A DNA stretch of 64,000 nt, from assembly GCF_004684345.1 (NCBI RefSeq), contig NZ_CP038469.1, positions 930,001-994,000 on the forward strand, in the 5' to 3' direction. This stretch comes from Citrobacter tructae. Lineage in GTDB: Bacteria; Pseudomonadota; Gammaproteobacteria; Enterobacterales; Enterobacteriaceae. The position numbers and the translations under genes were made by a program. Below, piece after piece: positions 43,732-52,567 of the stretch; the stretch's first letter is position 1; every line of letters starts with the position of its first letter. The notes under the pieces are model-generated. The model was given only the letters and a program-made list of their open reading frames with translations, had not been told where the DNA came from and made no database searches.

Positions 43732-44577
43732 CTATTTTCCCGCCTCCGGATGCGTATCAAACGCTGCCATTACCGTCGCCAGCTCAGCCTCGGTAAAGCC
43801 ATGTTTGGCGTCATCAACCCCCAGACCAAAGCGGTCCTGCAACAGTACATACAGGCTCGCAACGTCTGGTAAGTTAATCTGTTCTACCGCATGGCCATCT
43901 TCATAGTGAGTAAAATGGAAGTTGGTCAGGGTCAGCTTACCGCCGTCCGGCAAATGACGGCACATCAGCAGGTGATGGCGAAAATGCGACTGCGGCCAAT
44001 GCGCAGACCAGAAGTTACCCATCAGATGATCGCTCTGATGCTGGGTGACCAGATCGAAGTGGTACATCGATTGCCAGTGATCATGATGGTGAAACTGCAG
44101 GATCCAGTCCTCGTCCTGCTGAATCAGACGATATTCGCCGTGCGGCGTTTGCTGCTCAATGTCTGCCTGCAAACGAATCGGCGCGGTTAACGTTTGCCCG
44201 CCAAAACCGACGTCGGCAATCCACTTCTCTCCCTGCAATTCAACCAGTAACAGCCGATGCGTGCGCGGCGGCAGGCTGGATGGTTTCGCCAGCACCACCC
44301 GCCCGAGTAAACTGCGTACGGTAAAGCCAATCTCCCGCAGCGCGCGCTCAAAGACCCCGTTTTGTTCAAAGCAATAGCCGCCGCGACGCGCGGTCACCAG
44401 CTTATCTTCCAGCGACTGATCGTCGAGCTGCATCTCTCGAGGCAGCAGCACATCGAGATTTTCAAATGGAATAGCGCTGTTATGCAGCAAATGCAGCGCG
44501 TTTAAGGTTTCAATGTCGACTCTGACCGTATCTGACCAGCCAATACGGGAAAAATAAGCGGTTAAAAAAGGCGTCAT
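43732..44577 (-). CDS. nhoA: Arylamine N-acetyltransferase NhoA (Nat)
   Basis: This 281-residue enzyme transfers acetyl from acetyl-CoA to arylamines, arylhydroxylamines and hydrazines. The catalytic triad is visible: Cys69 in RRGGYCFEQNG, His in PPRTHRLLLVEL and Asp in KWIADVGFGGQ. The start at 44577 (MTPFLTAYFSRIGW) gives the E. coli length. It is convergent with yddE. Confidence 0.94.
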   Translation of the reverse strand: MTPFLTAYFSRIGWSDTVRVDIETLNALHLLHNSAIPFENLDVLLPREMQLDDQSLEDKLVTARRGGYCFEQNGVFERALREIGFTVRSLLGRVVLAKPSSLPPRTHRLLLVELQGEKWIADVGFGGQTLTAPIRLQADIEQQTPHGEYRLIQQDEDWILQFHHHDHWQSMYHFDLVTQHQSDHLMGNFWSAHWPQSHFRHHLLMCRHLPDGGKLTLTNFHFTHYEDGHAVEQINLPDVASLYVLLQDRFGLGVDDAKHGFTEAELATVMAAFDTHPEAGK

Positions 44578-44771
44578 GCGGGTCCTGTATGTGAGTTTCT
44601 GCACGTTGATGGCGACAGTATAGTGTCATTCACGACGAAGTAATTCATCGAGTCTGTCTTTTAGCTTATTGGGCCAATATTGCGTCTTATTTTAACAAGC
44701 AGGCTGTTTTGTGAGCGAATTCATTATTTCATCTTATTTTTTAAAGCAAAATAACAATCCCTACAAAACAT

Positions 44772-46466
44772 ATGGAATTGACTTTTATGAGACTTTTGTC
44801 ACGCAAGGGTGCGATTGCAGCCTCTGTTTCAGCAATACTGGCTTCAGGTCTGTTGGCATCAGGCGCACACGCGGATAACGTGAAACTGAAGGCTACCAAA
44901 ACGAACGTCGCATTTGCTGATTTTACCCCGACAGAATACAGTACCAAGGGAAAACCGAACGTCATTATTTTGACTATGGACGATCTGGGATACGGACAAC
45001 TACCGTTTGACCAACGTTCTTTTGATCCAAAATCGATGGAAAACCGCGAGGTTGTAGATACCTATAAAATTGGCATTGATAAAGCGATAGAAGCTGCTAA
45101 AAACTCCACACCCACATTACTTTCATTAATGGATGAAGGTGTTCGTTTTACTAATGGATATGTTGCGCACGGTGTTTCTGGTCCATCACGCGCCGCTATT
45201 ATGACTGGTCGTTCACCGGCCCGCTTTGGTGTTTATTCGAATACTGATGCGCAGGATGGTATTCCATTGAGTGAAACATTCTTGCCGGAACTGTTTCAAA
45301 ATCATGGTTACTACACGGCGGCAATTGGTAAGTGGCATTTATCGAAAATAAGCAATGTTCCGGTTGCTGAAGATAAACAAACCCGGGATTATCACGATAA
45401 CTACACCACATATTCGGCGGAGGAATGGCAACCACAAAACCGTGGTTTTAATTACTTTATGGGGTTCCACGCCGCCGGTGTCGCTTACTATAACTCACCG
45501 TCTCTTTTCCGCAACCGCGAGCATATTCCAGCCAAAGGCTATATCAGCGATCAACTGACCGATGAAGCAATTTCCACCATCGACAGAGCTAAGTCGTTGG
45601 ATCAACCCTTTATGTTGTATCTTGCCTATAACGCACCACATCTGCCAAACGACCACCCGGCACCAGAGCAGTACCAAAAAATGTTTAATACTGGTAGCCC
45701 AACAGCAGATAACTATTACGCCGCTATTTACTCCGTGGACCAGGGCGTAAAACGGGTGCTGGAAAAACTCAAGGAAACGGGACAATACGACAACACAATT
45801 ATTCTCTTTACCTCTGATAACGGTGCGGTTATTGATGGCCCTCTCCCATTAAATGGTGCTCAAAAAGGATATAAAAGTCAGACCTTTCCGGGAGGAACGC
45901 ATACGCCAATGTTTATGTGGTGGAAAGGTAAACTGCATACCGGCAATTACGAAAAACTCATTTCCGCAATGGATTTCTACCCTACCGTCCTGGATGCAGC
46001 AAAAATTACGATCCCGCAAAATCTGAAACTTGATGGCACATCGCTGTTACCTTATTTGACACAAAAAAATGGCAGCGAACCGCATAAATATTTGACCTGG
46101 GTAACATCCTATTCTCACTGGTTTGACGAGAAAAACATACCGTTCTGGGACAATTATCATAAATATGTCCGCAAACAATCCAATGACTATCCGAATAACC
46201 CGAATACCGAAGATCTAAGTCAGTTTTCATATACAGTACGCAGTAATGACTATTCTCTGGTCTATACCTTCGAAAATAAACAATTGGGGTTGTATAAATT
46301 AACTGATTTACAGCAAAAGGATAATCTGGCTGCACAACAGCCTGATGTGGTCAAAAACATGCAGGTTGCAGTGAAAGAATTTATTAAGCAGAGCAAACCA
46401 CCGTTGAGTCAGATTAACCAGGATAAATTCAACAATATTAAAAACGCGCTGAACAGTGAACAATAA
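44772..46466 (+). CDS. ydeN: Secreted sulfatase of the serine type (YdeN-like)
   Basis: This 564-residue arylsulfatase-family enzyme has a signal peptide (about 1-34, ending GAHA). Metal ligands begin in NVIILTMDDLGYGQ. The formylglycine site is Ser136 in SGPSRAAIMTGR, so this is a Ser-type sulfatase needing an anaerobic radical-SAM maturase, whose gene follows. IGKWHLSK and FTSDNGA complete the active site. It should release sulfate from sulfate esters in the periplasm. Met6 (44787) is an alternative start. The gene is visibly more AT rich than the narZ region, which may point to transfer or weak codon bias. Confidence 0.9.
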   Translation: MELTFMRLLSRKGAIAASVSAILASGLLASGAHADNVKLKATKTNVAFADFTPTEYSTKGKPNVIILTMDDLGYGQLPFDQRSFDPKSMENREVVDTYKIGIDKAIEAAKNSTPTLLSLMDEGVRFTNGYVAHGVSGPSRAAIMTGRSPARFGVYSNTDAQDGIPLSETFLPELFQNHGYYTAAIGKWHLSKISNVPVAEDKQTRDYHDNYTTYSAEEWQPQNRGFNYFMGFHAAGVAYYNSPSLFRNREHIPAKGYISDQLTDEAISTIDRAKSLDQPFMLYLAYNAPHLPNDHPAPEQYQKMFNTGSPTADNYYAAIYSVDQGVKRVLEKLKETGQYDNTIILFTSDNGAVIDGPLPLNGAQKGYKSQTFPGGTHTPMFMWWKGKLHTGNYEKLISAMDFYPTVLDAAKITIPQNLKLDGTSLLPYLTQKNGSEPHKYLTWVTSYSHWFDEKNIPFWDNYHKYVRKQSNDYPNNPNTEDLSQFSYTVRSNDYSLVYTFENKQLGLYKLTDLQQKDNLAAQQPDVVKNMQVAVKEFIKQSKPPLSQINQDKFNNIKNALNSEQ

Positions 46467-46484
46467 TCAATAAGTTGTACTCAC

Positions 46485-46516
46485 GGCGGCAGGTGACTTC
46501 CTGCCGCCTTAATTTT
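46485..46516 (+). terminator. Hairpin between ydeN and ydeM
   Basis: GGCGGCAGG at 46485-46493 and CCTGCCGCC at 46500-46508 are perfect complements over 6 bases, followed by TTAATTTT. It looks like an intrinsic terminator placed inside the pair, which would let sulfatase mRNA exceed maturase mRNA. Confidence 0.7.
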
Positions 46517-46528
46517 CAGAGAAAAATT

Positions 46529-47689
46529 ATGCATATCACTGCCAAACCAACCAGTTATCAATGTAATCTTAAATGTGACTACTGTTTCTACCTCGAGAAA
46601 GAGGCGCAGTTTTCCCATCATGCACACATGGATGAGCTCACGCTGAAAAATTTCATCGAGAACTACATCAACGCAGGCGGAAAGGAGGTGTATTTTACCT
46701 GGCAAGGCGGCGAACCAACGCTGGCCGGACTCAACCTCTTTCGTCAGGCGGTAACATGGCAGCAGCACTTTGCGGGCAAAAAGAAAATCCATAATGCCCT
46801 CCAGACGAACGGCATTCTGCTCAATGATGAATGGTGCCTGTTCCTCAAAGAACATGATTTTCTGGTAGGCATTTCTATTGATGGCCCGCAGGCATTACAT
46901 GACCAGTATCGTCTGACGCGTTCGGGAAAAGGGACATTTGACAAAGTCATGTCCGCAATTAATTTATTGAAAAAACATTGCATTGCATTCAATACATTGA
47001 CAGTTGTCAACAACAGTAATGCCCATCACCCTCTCGAGGTCTATCGTTTTTTGAAGTCGATTGGTAGTCAACACATGCAATTTATTGAGCTGCTGGAAAC
47101 CAGTGAGCCTAATATCAATTTTAACGCCCCAGCAGATACGTTTCATCTTATTGATTTTTCTGTACTACCTTCTGATTACGGTCGTTTTATGTCGGCTATT
47201 TTTACTGAATGGGTTAAAGAGGATATCGGCAAGGTATTTGTCCGCCAGTTTGAGAGCACCATTAGTCGTGTGCTTGGTAACGGGCATACCAGCTGTATAT
47301 TCCAGGCATCATGCCGCAATAATTTTGTTCTAGAGTCTAACGGCGACATCTATGAATGCGACCATTTCGTCTGGCCTGAATTTAAGGTAGGAAACATTGC
47401 AAACGCAGAGCTATCTTTACTGGAGAGTTCACGTCTGAGCGCGCAAAAGCAGGTATTGGCAAACGAGTGCCGAGAATGTGTCTACAAGCCGTTGTGCAAT
47501 GGCGGTTGCCCGAAACACAGAATTACCAGGGGTACAGAGGCCAGGATTTCCTATTTTTGCCAGGGCTATCAGATGATGTTTGCCACCATGGTGCCTTACC
47601 TGAATGCGTTTGTAGAACTAGCCCGACATAATGTCCCTTTGGACTACATCATGTCGATTAATGACAAAATAGCATCATCAAATGGCTGA
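46529..47689 (+). CDS. ydeM: Anaerobic sulfatase-maturating radical-SAM enzyme (YdeM-like)
   Basis: This 386-residue radical-SAM protein has the cluster motif CNLKCDYC near residues 12-19 and a C-terminal SPASM region with two auxiliary 4Fe-4S clusters (CIFQASCRNNF, GDIYECDHF, CRECVYKPLCNGGCPKHR). It oxidises the active-site Ser of the neighbouring sulfatase to formylglycine in the cytoplasm before export. The start at 46529 places MHITAKPTSYQCNLKC at the N-terminus as in the family. An upstream start at 46475 would translate the hairpin. Confidence 0.92.
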   Translation: MHITAKPTSYQCNLKCDYCFYLEKEAQFSHHAHMDELTLKNFIENYINAGGKEVYFTWQGGEPTLAGLNLFRQAVTWQQHFAGKKKIHNALQTNGILLNDEWCLFLKEHDFLVGISIDGPQALHDQYRLTRSGKGTFDKVMSAINLLKKHCIAFNTLTVVNNSNAHHPLEVYRFLKSIGSQHMQFIELLETSEPNINFNAPADTFHLIDFSVLPSDYGRFMSAIFTEWVKEDIGKVFVRQFESTISRVLGNGHTSCIFQASCRNNFVLESNGDIYECDHFVWPEFKVGNIANAELSLLESSRLSAQKQVLANECRECVYKPLCNGGCPKHRITRGTEARISYFCQGYQMMFATMVPYLNAFVELARHNVPLDYIMSINDKIASSNG

Positions 47690-47723
47690 AACTTCACCCT
47701 ACTAATCAGCGCGAGGCATCCCC

Positions 47724-48296
47724 ATGAGTCATTTTCGTCCTGTTGAATTACACCATGCCAGTCGGCTGTTAAATCACGGCCCAACGGTTTTGATAACCAG
47801 CCGTGATGAAAATACGCAGCGGCGGAATGTGATGGCGGCGGCGTGGTCAATGCCTGTTGAGTTTGAACCGCCTCGCATTGCCATCGTGGTGGATAAGACG
47901 GCCTGGTCGCGCGAGTTAATTGAGCGTAGCGGCATGTTTGGCATTGTTATCCCCGGCGTTGCGGCAACCAACTGGACCTACGCGGTGGGCAGCGTATCAG
48001 GTCGTGTGGAAGATAAATTCAACTGCTACGGTATTCCGGTAGTCAAAGGTCCGGTGCTGGGCTTACCTCTGATAGAGGCCAAATGCCTGGCGTGGATGGA
48101 ATGTCGACTGTTGCCTGCTACATCCGCGCAGGAGAAATATGACACCTTGTTCGGCCAGGTCGTTTCCGCCGCGGCGGACGAACGTGTCTTTGTCGACGGC
48201 CGCTGGCAGTTTGATGATGACAAATTCAACACCTTGCATCACCTCGGCGCGGGTACATTTATTACCAGTGGTAAGCGTATCACTGCAGGTAAGTGA
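47724..48296 (+). CDS. yddH: Flavin-reductase-like FMN-binding protein YddH
   Basis: This 190-residue protein of the flavin reductase/flavoredoxin split-barrel family includes RRNVMAAAWSMPVEFEPPRI and GVAATNWTYAVGSVSGR. The sequence closely resembles E. coli YddH, which is unassigned. Relatives supply reduced flavin to partner monooxygenases, and two flavin-dependent monooxygenases lie about 7 kb further on. A direct link is only a suggestion. Confidence 0.88.
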   Translation: MSHFRPVELHHASRLLNHGPTVLITSRDENTQRRNVMAAAWSMPVEFEPPRIAIVVDKTAWSRELIERSGMFGIVIPGVAATNWTYAVGSVSGRVEDKFNCYGIPVVKGPVLGLPLIEAKCLAWMECRLLPATSAQEKYDTLFGQVVSAAADERVFVDGRWQFDDDKFNTLHHLGAGTFITSGKRITAGK

Positions 48297-48307
48297 TGGC
48301 TCCGAAC

Positions 48308-48330
48308 GGGTGACAGCCCCCTGTCATCCC
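48308..48330 (+). terminator. Hairpin after yddH
   Basis: GGGTGACAG at 48308-48316 pairs with CTGTCA-T-CCC at 48321-48330 with one bulge. T-rich sequence (ACACTTTCTTCTT) follows. It is a moderate terminator candidate. Confidence 0.45.
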
Positions 48331-48494
48331 ACACTTTCTTCTTAAAACTTCCAAAAAAACAACTGGATAAAAAAGTCTTCCTCGCCTTGCTGATTCATTC
48401 ACGTGAATTATAGTTAAGTTTGCTTTAACACAAATATCCATCCAAACGCTACCCGTAAACACTGCACTTCCTGAATTCTCAGAGAGGTTTTACG

Positions 48495-50471
48495 ATGCAA
48501 CTGAATAGAATCGCACAAAGTTTACTACTTGCTGGGTTATTAACATCTTTTGCTATTCCCGTTATGGCAGCTGAAGCGCCAAAAGACGCAACCGCCGCCA
48601 CACAACAAGCCAACAATGCGCTTTACAATCAATTGCCGTTCTCCGATAACACCGACTTTACCGACGCCCATAAAGGCTTTATCGCCCCTATTCCTCAGGA
48701 CGTAATCAAAGGTGAGCAAGGTAACGTTGTCTGGAATCCGCAACAGTACGCCTTTATTAAAGAAGGTGACAAGTCACCGGATTCGGTGAACCCAAGTCTG
48801 TGGCGTCAGGCTCAGTTAATCAACATCAGCGGCCTGTTTGAAGTGACGGATGGCGTCTATCAGATCCGCAACCTCGATCTGTCAAACATGACCATTATCG
48901 AAGGTAAAGAAGGCATCACCGTTGTGGATCCGCTGGTCTCGGCAGAAACGGCCAAAGTAGGTATGGATCTCTACTTTAAAAATCGGGGCAACAAACCGGT
49001 TGTTGCAGTGATTTACACCCACAGTCACGTTGACCATTACGGCGGCGTGCGCGGCGTCGTTGATGAAGCCGATGTGAAAGCAGGCAAAGTTAAGATTTAT
49101 GCGCCAGCCGGTTTTATGGAAGCTGCGGTGGCAGAAAACATAATGGCCGGTAACGTCATGAGCCGCCGCGCCAGCTATATGTATGGCAACCTGCTCAAAC
49201 CGGATGCCAAAGGCCAGGTCGGCGCCGGCCTGGGAACCACAACCTCTGCGGGTACGGTTACCCTGATTGCTCCCACCAATATCATTGAGAAAGATGGGCA
49301 AAAAGAGGTTATTGACGGTCTGACCTATGACTTCATGCTGGCGCCAGGTTCTGAAGCGCCGTCAGAAATGTTGTGGTACATCGAAGAGAAAAAGCTGATT
49401 GAATCTGCCGAAGATGTCACCCATACCCTGCACAATACCTACTCGCTACGCGGTGCCAAAATCCGTGAGCCGCTGCCGTGGTCCAAATACATTAACGAAG
49501 CGATTGTGCGCTGGGGTGATAAAGCAGAAATCCTGATGGCGCAACACCACTGGCCAACCTGGGGTAACGACAAAGTCGTTAATTTGCTGAAAAGCCAGCG
49601 TGACTTGTACCGTTACATCAACGACCAGACGCTGCGCATGGCCAACGAAGGTCTGACTCGCGATGAAATTGCGGCTAACTTTAAGCTGCCGGACTCGCTG
49701 GCACATACTTGGGCCAACCGTGGGTACTATGGTTCCGTCAGTCACGATGTGAAAGCTACCTATGTGTTGTATCTCGGCTGGTTTGACGGCAACCCGGCAA
49801 CGCTGGATGAACTGCCGCCGGAAGAAGCCGCGAAGAAATTCGTCGACTATATGGGCGGTGCAGATGCCATTCTGCAAAAAGCGAAAGCGGACTATGACCA
49901 GGGTAACTACCGCTGGGTAGCGCAGGTCGTGAGCAAAGTGGTGTTTGCCGATCCGAACAACCAGGCCGCGCGTAATCTGGAAGCTGATGCGCTGGAGCAA
50001 TTAGGATACCAGGCTGAATCCGGGCCGTGGCGTAACTTCTATCTCACCGGCGCACAAGAGTTGCGTAACGGCGTGGTCAAAGGGCCAACCCCGAATACCG
50101 CCAGTCCAGATACCGTCCGGGCGATGACGCCAGAAATGTTCTTTGACTATCTGGCGGTGCATATTAACGGGCAAAAAGCCGGCGATACGAAATCGGTGTT
50201 CAACATCGACCTTGGCAGCGACGGTGGTAAATATAAGCTTGAACTGGAGAATGGCGTACTGAACCATACTGCCAATGCCGAAGCGAAAGATGCTGACGCT
50301 ACTATCACACTGAATCGCGATACGTTGAATAAAATCATCCTTAAGGAAGTGACGCTGAAACAGGCGCAGGACAGTGGCGATGTGAAGATTACCGGCGACG
50401 GAGCCAAACTCGACACCATGCTTGGCTATATGGATAAGTTCGAATTCTGGTTCAATATCGTTACCCCGTAA
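48495..50471 (+). CDS. Secreted alkyl sulfatase (SdsA1/YjcS family)
   Basis: This 658-residue protein has a signal peptide (about residues 1-25, ending IPVMAAE) and a metallo-beta-lactamase domain with the zinc motif YTHSHVDHYGG and further ligands near ESAEDVTHTLHN and AQHHWPTWGN. A helical dimerisation segment and a C-terminal SCP-2-like lipid-binding domain (about 535-658) follow. Homologues cleave sulfate from dodecyl sulfate and other alkyl sulfates. It differs in detail from E. coli YjcS, so it may be a paralogue. It is one of two secreted sulfatases within 6 kb. Confidence 0.9.
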   Translation: MQLNRIAQSLLLAGLLTSFAIPVMAAEAPKDATAATQQANNALYNQLPFSDNTDFTDAHKGFIAPIPQDVIKGEQGNVVWNPQQYAFIKEGDKSPDSVNPSLWRQAQLINISGLFEVTDGVYQIRNLDLSNMTIIEGKEGITVVDPLVSAETAKVGMDLYFKNRGNKPVVAVIYTHSHVDHYGGVRGVVDEADVKAGKVKIYAPAGFMEAAVAENIMAGNVMSRRASYMYGNLLKPDAKGQVGAGLGTTTSAGTVTLIAPTNIIEKDGQKEVIDGLTYDFMLAPGSEAPSEMLWYIEEKKLIESAEDVTHTLHNTYSLRGAKIREPLPWSKYINEAIVRWGDKAEILMAQHHWPTWGNDKVVNLLKSQRDLYRYINDQTLRMANEGLTRDEIAANFKLPDSLAHTWANRGYYGSVSHDVKATYVLYLGWFDGNPATLDELPPEEAAKKFVDYMGGADAILQKAKADYDQGNYRWVAQVVSKVVFADPNNQAARNLEADALEQLGYQAESGPWRNFYLTGAQELRNGVVKGPTPNTASPDTVRAMTPEMFFDYLAVHINGQKAGDTKSVFNIDLGSDGGKYKLELENGVLNHTANAEAKDADATITLNRDTLNKIILKEVTLKQAQDSGDVKITGDGAKLDTMLGYMDKFEFWFNIVTP

Positions 50472-50484
50472 ACACAACGAAAAC

Positions 50485-50506
50485 GGGCGGATTTCCCGCC
50501 CCTTTT
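50485..50506. terminator. Bidirectional terminator between the alkyl sulfatase and pptA
   Basis: GGGCGG at 50485-50490 pairs with CCGCCC at 50496-50501. CTTTTC follows on the plus strand and GTTTTCG on the minus strand. Confidence 0.7.
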
Positions 50507-50509
50507 CTC

Positions 50510-50737
50510 TCACATGCTGTAACCCGGTTTTTTAATCAGCGCATCCATCTGCGGTGCGATTTCCGCGTCCCATACCACCTGCCAGTCATCCGGCTCAACT
50601 TCATTCAGCGCGATGCTCACCGAGCTGTCTTTACTGTGTAGATGGCGAATGATCACCTCAGTAATATCCGCCGCCAGCGCGGATTTTTGATCGTCATTTA
50701 GATCGCGAGGAAAACATTTGATATCAACGTGCGGCAT
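50510..50737 (-). CDS. pptA: 4-oxalocrotonate tautomerase-family protein PptA
   Basis: This 75-residue tautomerase has the catalytic Pro directly after the initiator Met (MPHVDIKCFPRDLNDDQKSA). It ends QMDALIKKPGYSM and matches E. coli PptA, which tautomerises phenylpyruvate in vitro. Its physiological role is unknown. It lies downstream of the GST gene on the same strand. Confidence 0.93.
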   Translation of the reverse strand: MPHVDIKCFPRDLNDDQKSALAADITEVIIRHLHSKDSSVSIALNEVEPDDWQVVWDAEIAPQMDALIKKPGYSM

Positions 50738-50802
50738 AGCTGGTTCCTTATTGTTCGGTGATGCAGGTCATTTATGCGGGATCTTATCCGACATCATTTT
50801 GC

Positions 50803-51420
50803 TCAAATAATCTTATTATTTTTCAGGACGGTACGCATCCGTGGTATTTGACAAACCGCATCAGCGATAGCACTGATATTGGGCGTATTGTCCTGAAACC
50901 AGTCATGTCCCGGTCCCCAGGTACGCATAACTGTCAGGTAAACATCCAGCAGCGTTAGCTGCTCGCCGAAAGCGTATGGCTCGGCGCTTAGCTGGTCGTT
51001 TAACCACAAATAGAGTGATTTTCGGTACTCAATTACGTTTTTTTTCAATTGCGTCGCGGCATCCGGCGCCCAACGGTCGGGATAGTCGGCATAGGTGAAT
51101 GTAGGATAGACATTTGCCACCAGCCAAACCAGCAGACGCTGAAATTGCTGACGCTCCGGGCGACCAACTGGCGGTGCAAGATTGGGACGGCGATCGAGAA
51201 TCATCAGCGCGATGGCTGCTGTTTCCGTCATGATTTCGCCATTTTCCAGTACCAGTGTTGGAACCTGGCACAGTGGATTCATTTTTTTTAGCAACTCCCG
51301 CGAAGATCCATCGCTATCAAAACCATCCACATTAACAAAGCTGTAAGGGATTTCCGCCAGTGTGAGCATAACTTCACTGATGGCCGATCCCCAGCCAGGC
51401 ACCCCATAAACGTTAATCAT
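50803..51420 (-). CDS. Glutathione S-transferase family protein
   Basis: This 205-residue protein has an N-terminal thioredoxin-like domain (MINVYGVPGWGSAISEVMLT, with the cis-Pro segment NPLCQVPTLVLENG and glutathione-binding MTETAAIALMILDRR) and an all-helical C-terminal domain. The conserved Glu-Thr before the helix suggests real glutathione binding. The substrate is unknown. It precedes pptA in the same direction. A decayed LysR gene lies divergently upstream, which hints that it was once under LysR control. Confidence 0.85.
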   Translation of the reverse strand: MINVYGVPGWGSAISEVMLTLAEIPYSFVNVDGFDSDGSSRELLKKMNPLCQVPTLVLENGEIMTETAAIALMILDRRPNLAPPVGRPERQQFQRLLVWLVANVYPTFTYADYPDRWAPDAATQLKKNVIEYRKSLYLWLNDQLSAEPYAFGEQLTLLDVYLTVMRTWGPGHDWFQDNTPNISAIADAVCQIPRMRTVLKNNKII

Positions 51421-51528
51421 GCTGCAACCCTCAATGTTAAAACCCTAAGTGTAGAGCAGCATTCGACAGCCTATGCAGACATGACTATTACTCCCACAAT
51501 AACAATATAGTCAGATACAATTATCGTT

Positions 51529-51647
51529 TGAACGGATACCCGGACAGGCGTCATCTCGCGCCCCGCGTTCGGATGTTTATTGACTGGCTGTGTGAGCTTT
51601 TTATCCAGCAAAAACCGCGGCTTCGGGGACTATTACAATTTGAATAA
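51529..51647 (+). pseudogene. Decayed 3' end of a LysR-family regulator
   Basis: The frame ending at the TAA at 51645-51647 reads YPDRRHLAPRVRMFIDWLCE followed by LFIQQKPRLRGLLQFE. This is the standard C-terminal signature of LysR regulators (RRHLSPRVRVFIDWL). Upstream codons up to the GST start give no LysR-like sequence, so the rest of the gene has been deleted. It is divergent from the GST gene, the usual place for a LysR activator. Confidence 0.6.
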
Positions 51648-51761
51648 CAGTGAAGTTCCGCAACAGCAGTTTTTCATCCTGATCTCAGCCGTTAAATTGT
51701 GCAGACCCAATACAGAACAATTTACAGAGGGTGGGTAAAATCGTCGTCACCCTGTAATCCC
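51648..51761. other. Gene-free gap before the sulfur-operon terminator
   Basis: Together with the LysR remnant this makes a 373-base region (51421-51793) without an intact gene. I see no further ORF, repeat or promoter that can be supported in this part. Confidence 0.4.
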
Positions 51762-51787
51762 TGTGCGGCACAGCCTTGTGCCGCACA
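51762..51787 (-). terminator. Perfect 11-bp hairpin after the ABC ATPase gene
   Basis: TGTGCGGCACA at 51762-51772 and TGTGCCGCACA at 51777-51787 are perfect complements over a 4-base loop, 6 bases beyond the ATPase stop. There is no T run on either side, so it may cap the 3' end of the mRNA. Confidence 0.55.
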
Positions 51788-51793
51788 TTATCG

Positions 51794-52567
51794 TTACAGC
51801 ACTTTCGACAAGAACTGCTGTGTTCGCGTATGACGCGGATGATTCAATACCTGCTCGCTGCTCCCCTGTTCGACGATTTTTCCATCGACCATAAACACTA
51901 CCTGATCTGCCACTTCCCGGGCAAAACCAATCTCGTGCGTCACCACCACCAACGTCGTGCCGGACTTTGCCAGCGTCTTTATGACATCCAGCACTTCGCC
52001 CACCAGTTCAGGATCAAGCGCGGAAGTCGGTTCATCAAACAGCATCACGCGTGGATTTAACGCCAGCGCACGAGCGATGGCAATACGCTGCTGCTGCCCG
52101 CCGGATAGGTGACGCGACCAGGCATCGGCTTTATTACGCAGCCCAACCGCATCAAGCAGAGTTAATGCCCGCTCGGTAGCGGCTTTACGCGATGCCAGCC
52201 CGTGGGCAATGGGCGCTTCAATCAGATTTTCCAGGACCGTTAAATGCGGGAACAAATTAAAGTTCTGAAATACATAGCCCACGTTGACGCGCTGGCGCAG
52301 GATTTCCGCCTCTTTCAGTTCATACAACTTGTCACCCTGACGACGATAGCCAATGTAATCGCCATCAATCTGAATAAAGCCCTCATCAACGCGCTCAAGA
52401 TGGTTGATGGCCCGCAGTAATGTTGATTTCCCCGACCCCGATGGCCCGAGAATAACCGTCACCGTACCAGGTGGGATCTCCAGCGACACGTCATCCAGCG
52501 CTTTATGGCGACCGAAGTACTTGCTGACGCCGGTAATGGAAATATGGCCTTCAGGCGAGTGGGACAT
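51794..52567 (-). CDS. Polar amino-acid ABC importer ATPase (YxeO/YtmN-like)
   Basis: This 257-residue ATPase has Walker A GPSGSGKST, signature LSGGQQQR, Walker B VMLFDEPTSALD and switch ISH-equivalent VTHEIGF. It is of the amino-acid type (GlnQ/HisP/TcyN). It is the last gene of a seven-gene minus-strand operon and overlaps the permease gene by 17 bases. Together with the permease and binding protein it should import a cysteine-related amino acid, as judged from the operon's enzymes. Confidence 0.9.
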   Translation of the reverse strand: MSHSPEGHISITGVSKYFGRHKALDDVSLEIPPGTVTVILGPSGSGKSTLLRAINHLERVDEGFIQIDGDYIGYRRQGDKLYELKEAEILRQRVNVGYVFQNFNLFPHLTVLENLIEAPIAHGLASRKAATERALTLLDAVGLRNKADAWSRHLSGGQQQRIAIARALALNPRVMLFDEPTSALDPELVGEVLDVIKTLAKSGTTLVVVTHEIGFAREVADQVVFMVDGKIVEQGSSEQVLNHPRHTRTQQFLSKVL

